From contig JAJEKV010000055.1 of the NCBI GenBank assembly GCA_021234155.1, positions 4,038,905 through 4,102,904 of the forward strand: a DNA stretch of 64,000 bases, read 5' to 3'. Under the pieces are notes generated by a model, which was not told the DNA's origin, ran no database searches, and was given only the letters and a program-made list of their open reading frames with translations. Source of the DNA: Isoetes taiwanensis. Its lineage: Eukaryota; Streptophyta; Lycopodiopsida; Isoetales; Isoetaceae. Made by a program: the position numbers and the translations under genes. This document shows positions 59,873 through 64,000 of this stretch, one piece after another; the first letter of the stretch is position 1, and each line of letters opens with the position of its first letter.

Positions 59873-61498
59873 GCACGCCTTTTCAGATTTCACATTATGG
59901 CAATAGGATTTTTCATTAAGGTTTATCATTAAGGTTTTGGCGGGCTCGGCATGCAACTATATAATCCCCACCTCCATCTCCTTCGACTTCCATCTCATTC
60001 GTTAAGCCTTCCATCTCCTTAAGCCTTCTACCTCTTTCAATTTGTCCGAATGGCGGGACCAAGACCAACATAAACGCCCCGGATGAATCAGCCGGATCGG
60101 ATCTGGATCCGGTTCAAATCCGTTTTTCTCGAGCATTCTGGTGGTTTCGGCACCACAATGAAAATTGTGGCTCGTTTTAGGCGTGAAGAGGTGTCTCCGC
60201 TTTGCAAGAAATAGGAGCTTACCTTTCTCTCAAAAGGTTTTGCGATTGGTTCATCGGGTGCATGTCAATGAAGAACGGTCGGGAGATGAAGATTTTTTGC
60301 TTTGAAGACAATGAAGCGCTCGTGGAGCCGAGGATGCCTCCTCCTCACTTACGCGGCGTGTAGTGGCTTGTTCCCCTTCTTAGTATCCTAGGTTTTGCTT
60401 TCCGGCTATGTATATGAAATCACCGGGCTCCTTAACTTATGTTGTGAACAAGTCCGATGTAAACTTTTGGCCCGGATCTTTTTTTTTTTTTTTTGTGCAT
60501 GATATGTAAACCGCCTATATGTAAACTTGGCTGGGCAGCTTGTGGCCGGTTCCTTTTATGTGAATCCCATGTGAATACATAATATGATATGATATGGTTT
60601 CTGAAATTTTGTCTCTTGATTTAGAGTAGTGCAACATATATTCGTGTTAGGTAGTTTGGAAGTGTTGTTTAGAAGTATAGTCTGTAGGAAAAATGGCGCA
60701 GATTATCATATGAAATCTCTTTTTTCTATTACTTGACAGAAATTAAAGATCGTAGGTAGGGTTATTCATTTGATACATCGGATCAATCTGATTGCCTTAC
60801 TTATGACTGTGTTTAAATGTTTATAACCACAAAATGTTCATGCTTAAATCGGTGTTTAGATGTTAAAATGTCCATGTAATAATGTTCATGCTTTGCTAAA
60901 AATAATTGCATACCTCGTTTGGTTTTCGGAAGGAAAGATACAAGTGCATGCATCCATTTTTCAAAGAAGACCATAAACTCTATAAAGCATATCGGTAACC
61001 ATTGTTTTACGCCTTAAACAATCACAAGTAAAACCCTTAAGTAGGATCACAATCGTCACAATCACAAGTAAAACCCTTAAGTGTTTTGAACATAATGTTT
61101 AAGCAAACAGATTGTTATTGCATTCCCAGGCCAGCCTTTATGTATCAAAATCAGGCATAGAGTTTTAGGCATCCGAGTTATGCAACTTCAAACCGTAATA
61201 CTATCTTAAAACTAAGTTCTTTGCCGGATAGGACATGAAATTATTCTTGTTATCTTTCCCATTGTCTTCTCCTTTCAAACCTTGATTCATCATGTAGTCA
61301 TCTCATAAAGTAAACCAAGCCGAGTTCTTGGTTTTTTTGAAGGCTGATACTTCTTCTCTTAAGGCTAAAATATAAATGGCAAAATGTAGTCTTACCATGC
61401 TGCCATAAGGAGTATCTGCTTCCATAATTAAACAGCTGCATGTTGTTTGATAATACACTACAGTGGGAACAAATATCTGCCTCAGCCTGCTGCATTCC
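59873..61498. other. Non-coding stretch
   Basis: Contains a 40-bp-spaced direct duplication (61019-61082) and a 16-base T run near 60480. No gene recognised. Confidence 0.35.
61019..61082. repeat. Short direct repeat, 40-bp period
   Basis: The 24-base word starting caatcacaagtaaaaccc occurs at 61019-61042 and again, identical, at 61059-61082. Confidence 0.8.
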
Positions 61499-64000
61499 CT
61501 AAAGCTTTTGCTTTCCCTTGTCCCCTACAAAACAAAAAGAAATAATAGTTAGTAGCAGACTATAACCATTTAGTGGCCCTAATGACAGCACAATCCTACC
61601 ATTATTTTGCTCACGTACAAACTTATTCAGCTGTACCCTATCATTATCATGCAGATGGTAAATGTTTTTGGCAGGGTCATATTTTAAACATGCAAGGGAT
61701 ATGATAGACTCAAGGTCTATGAGTCTATTATCGGTCAGATCGTATGTAAACCATATGGACTTGGCATCCTTGCCAACGTGTTTTCTGTAATATGCTAGAT
61801 TTAGCTGAACTTCAAAGGAAGGGCGTTTAACCAAGTCCACGGGCTCTCTACTCTCTCTCCACGCACTGCCAGACTTCCTCCTCATGCTCAATACCCTTCC
61901 AAGGTACCAAACCTTTTGAATTGACACAGTTTCGCTTTTTTGGGTCAGTAGCATGTCTAGTCTGTGGTACCACCGTTTCTTCCACAGGTTCTTCAAAGTA
62001 GACCGCACAGTCTGTTCCAATGCCTAGTAGAGTCTGTGCACTAACATTATTATCTTCAATGGAATATACCAAAGTCCTAACTCTAGTCAACCTATCCTTC
62101 GAAAGCCACGGGTTTCCATTTAAATGACTCACAATGGTTGACTTAAAGATTCTCTTCCCTTCCATCTCAACATGCCAAGATACATGAGAGGGCTTTTTCC
62201 TTTCACATTCGTCCAACATTTCATCAAATACATGACGTAATTCAGATCTGGCCACATCAGCCTCACTTACTACTTCTTCACCTTGAGGCTCCGTGCTCTC
62301 TTCCACAACATCGGTCTCATCTCCTACAATGTTAGAACTCAAGTCTAGCGAGAAATTACTTTTAAAGCAATTCTCAAATTTCCATGGTTCATTAAACCAT
62401 GGATCGATTCTCCGTGCATGTAATACCGACACTCTCGCTGAATTCTTGTGCAAACAATAAGCCCTTCCTTTAAAGCGGCAACAATCTTCTCCCGTATCCA
62501 CGCCCAATCCCCGAAGGTCCGCGAAAGCACTTTACCATCGGTATCTACCTTTTTTTTCTAACTCACGCCAAATGTGCTCTTGCTTGACATGAGTCTTGGG
62601 AAATAAGAGGGTCGTGGCGGCTGAAATTGAGATATATGATTCAAAGCGGAGGCACTCTCCAACAAGTCTGCCCCCATCATAATGACCTCTCATTACGCAC
62701 CATGCCACCCACTTTGGAGAAGAAGTTTTACGACACGTCCATCCCACATTACCTTTGTAAGGGCAACTCTAAATGCCCAAATTTATCCCCCGAAATACTT
62801 AATGAGCAAAGACAACAAAATGACATGACAATTGCACATCTATGAAAGTTTCCCGACTAATGAAGTTTTTACTCAGCGAATCGTGCTTTGGTCCTTCAAC
62901 CATAGCCTCCAAAGTCTGTTATGAACAAGAACTTGAATCATTAGCAAATTCCCGAATTTCGATTACCAATCCAAACTAAAAGAAGCAAAAGCTATTCTTG
63001 CACACCTAAAAAAAAAAACCATTGCGGCGGCCTTAACCCTTGATCTCGTGTCCATAGTAGGTGACAAGAAGATGTCAATATAGGTCGCCACAATTTCCAA
63101 ATAAACTTTTGTCCCCAAATTCGAAATGGTGGGCCTGCGGTACCATTTAAGGTCGTCCCAAGCACCCTTGAACCTTTCTAGAGGCAAGGCGTTGGGCAGC
63201 CCTCCGGTTTGCCTATCCTGCCTTCACATCTCCAAGTTCCAGCCCATGCGTCCCTTGGCACAACTCAAAGACATGGTGTATGTCATTAAGAGTGACTAGC
63301 TCGTTCCCCTAAGTACAATCTTCTAGATGCAGCATCCAACGGATTGACAAGCTTCTTGCCATTGTGCACGAAATCTTGATCATGCAGGCCATAAACATCA
63401 TCATTAATTGAGGCACTTAAAGGCCAACCAATCCATGGCACTTCAAATGTAGAGTCCCTAGAGCCCTTTGATGTGTAGTCCTCAAACATGCATGCTCTTC
63501 GTCTTGAATCTCCATCCGAAGCCGTGGCGATTAGAGGGGCCAACTACCATTCTCAAGTGTGCATTCCACAACTCCTAGATTCGGTTCCACCGACATCTTA
63601 CTTCAAGTGATCGAATCTATTACACGTAAGAATAATAGCAAGGACAAGCTTGGGCGACTTCTTGTGCAATGGGTTTACAATAAGAACTCTTGCATAGTGA
63701 GAAATCACATTCTCCTCGAAGGCCTTCGTAATGACATTGTAGCCCTCTTTATTGCAGCCAACAATCACCTCAAAGGTGCCATTGCGGAACATGTCCTTCC
63801 TTCTTTCCACAAAAGCCTAGTAAACAATCATCTCTAGGAATCCAACGAATGACCCTCTTCACCACGGTCTCATCCTCGGCCACAATTGCTGGAATTCCAC
63901 CCAAATCAAAATTTCTGGCGTTGCGTGTGTCGAGAATAGGTTTGAGCAAGATGCTTGAATGTGTCTTCCCCGATACCGACTTTGTAAAAAGAAGCTTTCT
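61499..64000 (-). pseudogene. Large broken repeat-family gene, plant-like, function unknown
   Basis: Several minus-strand ORFs appear to be parts of one long protein read from beyond 64000 leftward. In order: GIPAIVAEDETVVKRVIRWIPRDDCLLGFCG; NKEGYNVITKAFEE..YARVLIVNPLH; SRDSTFEVPWIGWPLSASIND; DIHHVFELCQGTHGLELGD; FKGAWDDLKWYRRPTISNLGTKVYLEIVATYIDIFL; DWAWIREKIVAALKEG; WHVEMEGKRIFKSTIVSHLNGN then LSKDRLTRVRTLVYS; IWFTYDLTDNRLIDLESIISLACLKYD. At least six frame changes separate them. I have a recollection of similar repeated proteins in ferns and other early land plants but no named family or function. It may be a transposon-carried gene. Confidence 0.5.

Overview
The window reads as two unrelated genomes joined in one contig. 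Positions 1 to about 48,080 look like nuclear DNA of a diatom (or close stramenopile): AT-rich, gene-dense on both strands, introns of about 95-110 bases with GTAAGT/GTATGT donors, asparagine/threonine/glutamine runs coded by AAT/ACA/CAA microsatellites, a plastid-type presequence with an LSAF motif, and protein families typical of diatoms (short LRR membrane proteins, lineage-specific secreted and membrane proteins, a DDE transposon). From about 48.1 kb to the end the DNA changes style: few ORFs, decayed LINE fragments, a MITE, telomere-like minisatellite and a large broken repeat-family gene, all of which look to me like repeat DNA of a land plant, perhaps a fern or lycophyte. The lineage calls rest on recalled family resemblance, not on a search.

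Layout of the diatom-like half: 150-bp tandem repeat; a short acidic protein; FolD (folate C1 metabolism); two tandem four-TM paralogues with 16-19 nt micro-exons; an LRR membrane protein; a PRXL2-type thioredoxin-fold protein; an SGNH-type esterase/acyltransferase; BioA (biotin synthesis); an unknown protein; pyruvate kinase; a solo transposase HTH fragment; an importin-beta; COQ6 (ubiquinone synthesis); telomerase reverse transcriptase; a plastid-targeted P-loop kinase; an AlkB-THUMP-methyltransferase fusion; a type II membrane glycosyltransferase-like protein; two copies of a large type I membrane protein flanking a 3.6-kb DDE transposon; ribosomal protein eS21; and a GST-like domain that is cut off at the junction. 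These are housekeeping and lineage-specific genes in no evident operon or pathway cluster; several neighbours are divergent pairs.

Almost every diatom-like gene, including essential ones, is broken by single-base frameshifts, while protein motifs stay intact across the breaks. I read this mainly as uncorrected long-read indel error, not as mass pseudogenisation, and I give gene extents that span the breaks. FolD, eS21 and the main transposase ORF are intact.

The most interesting single gene is the fusion of an ALKBH-type 2-oxoglutarate/Fe(II) oxygenase with a THUMP-like region and a class I RNA methyltransferase domain (30.8-33.6 kb), a possible dual tRNA-modification enzyme. Also notable are the micro-exons, the telomerase gene whose motif C does not show the usual Asp-Asp pair, and the contig junction itself.
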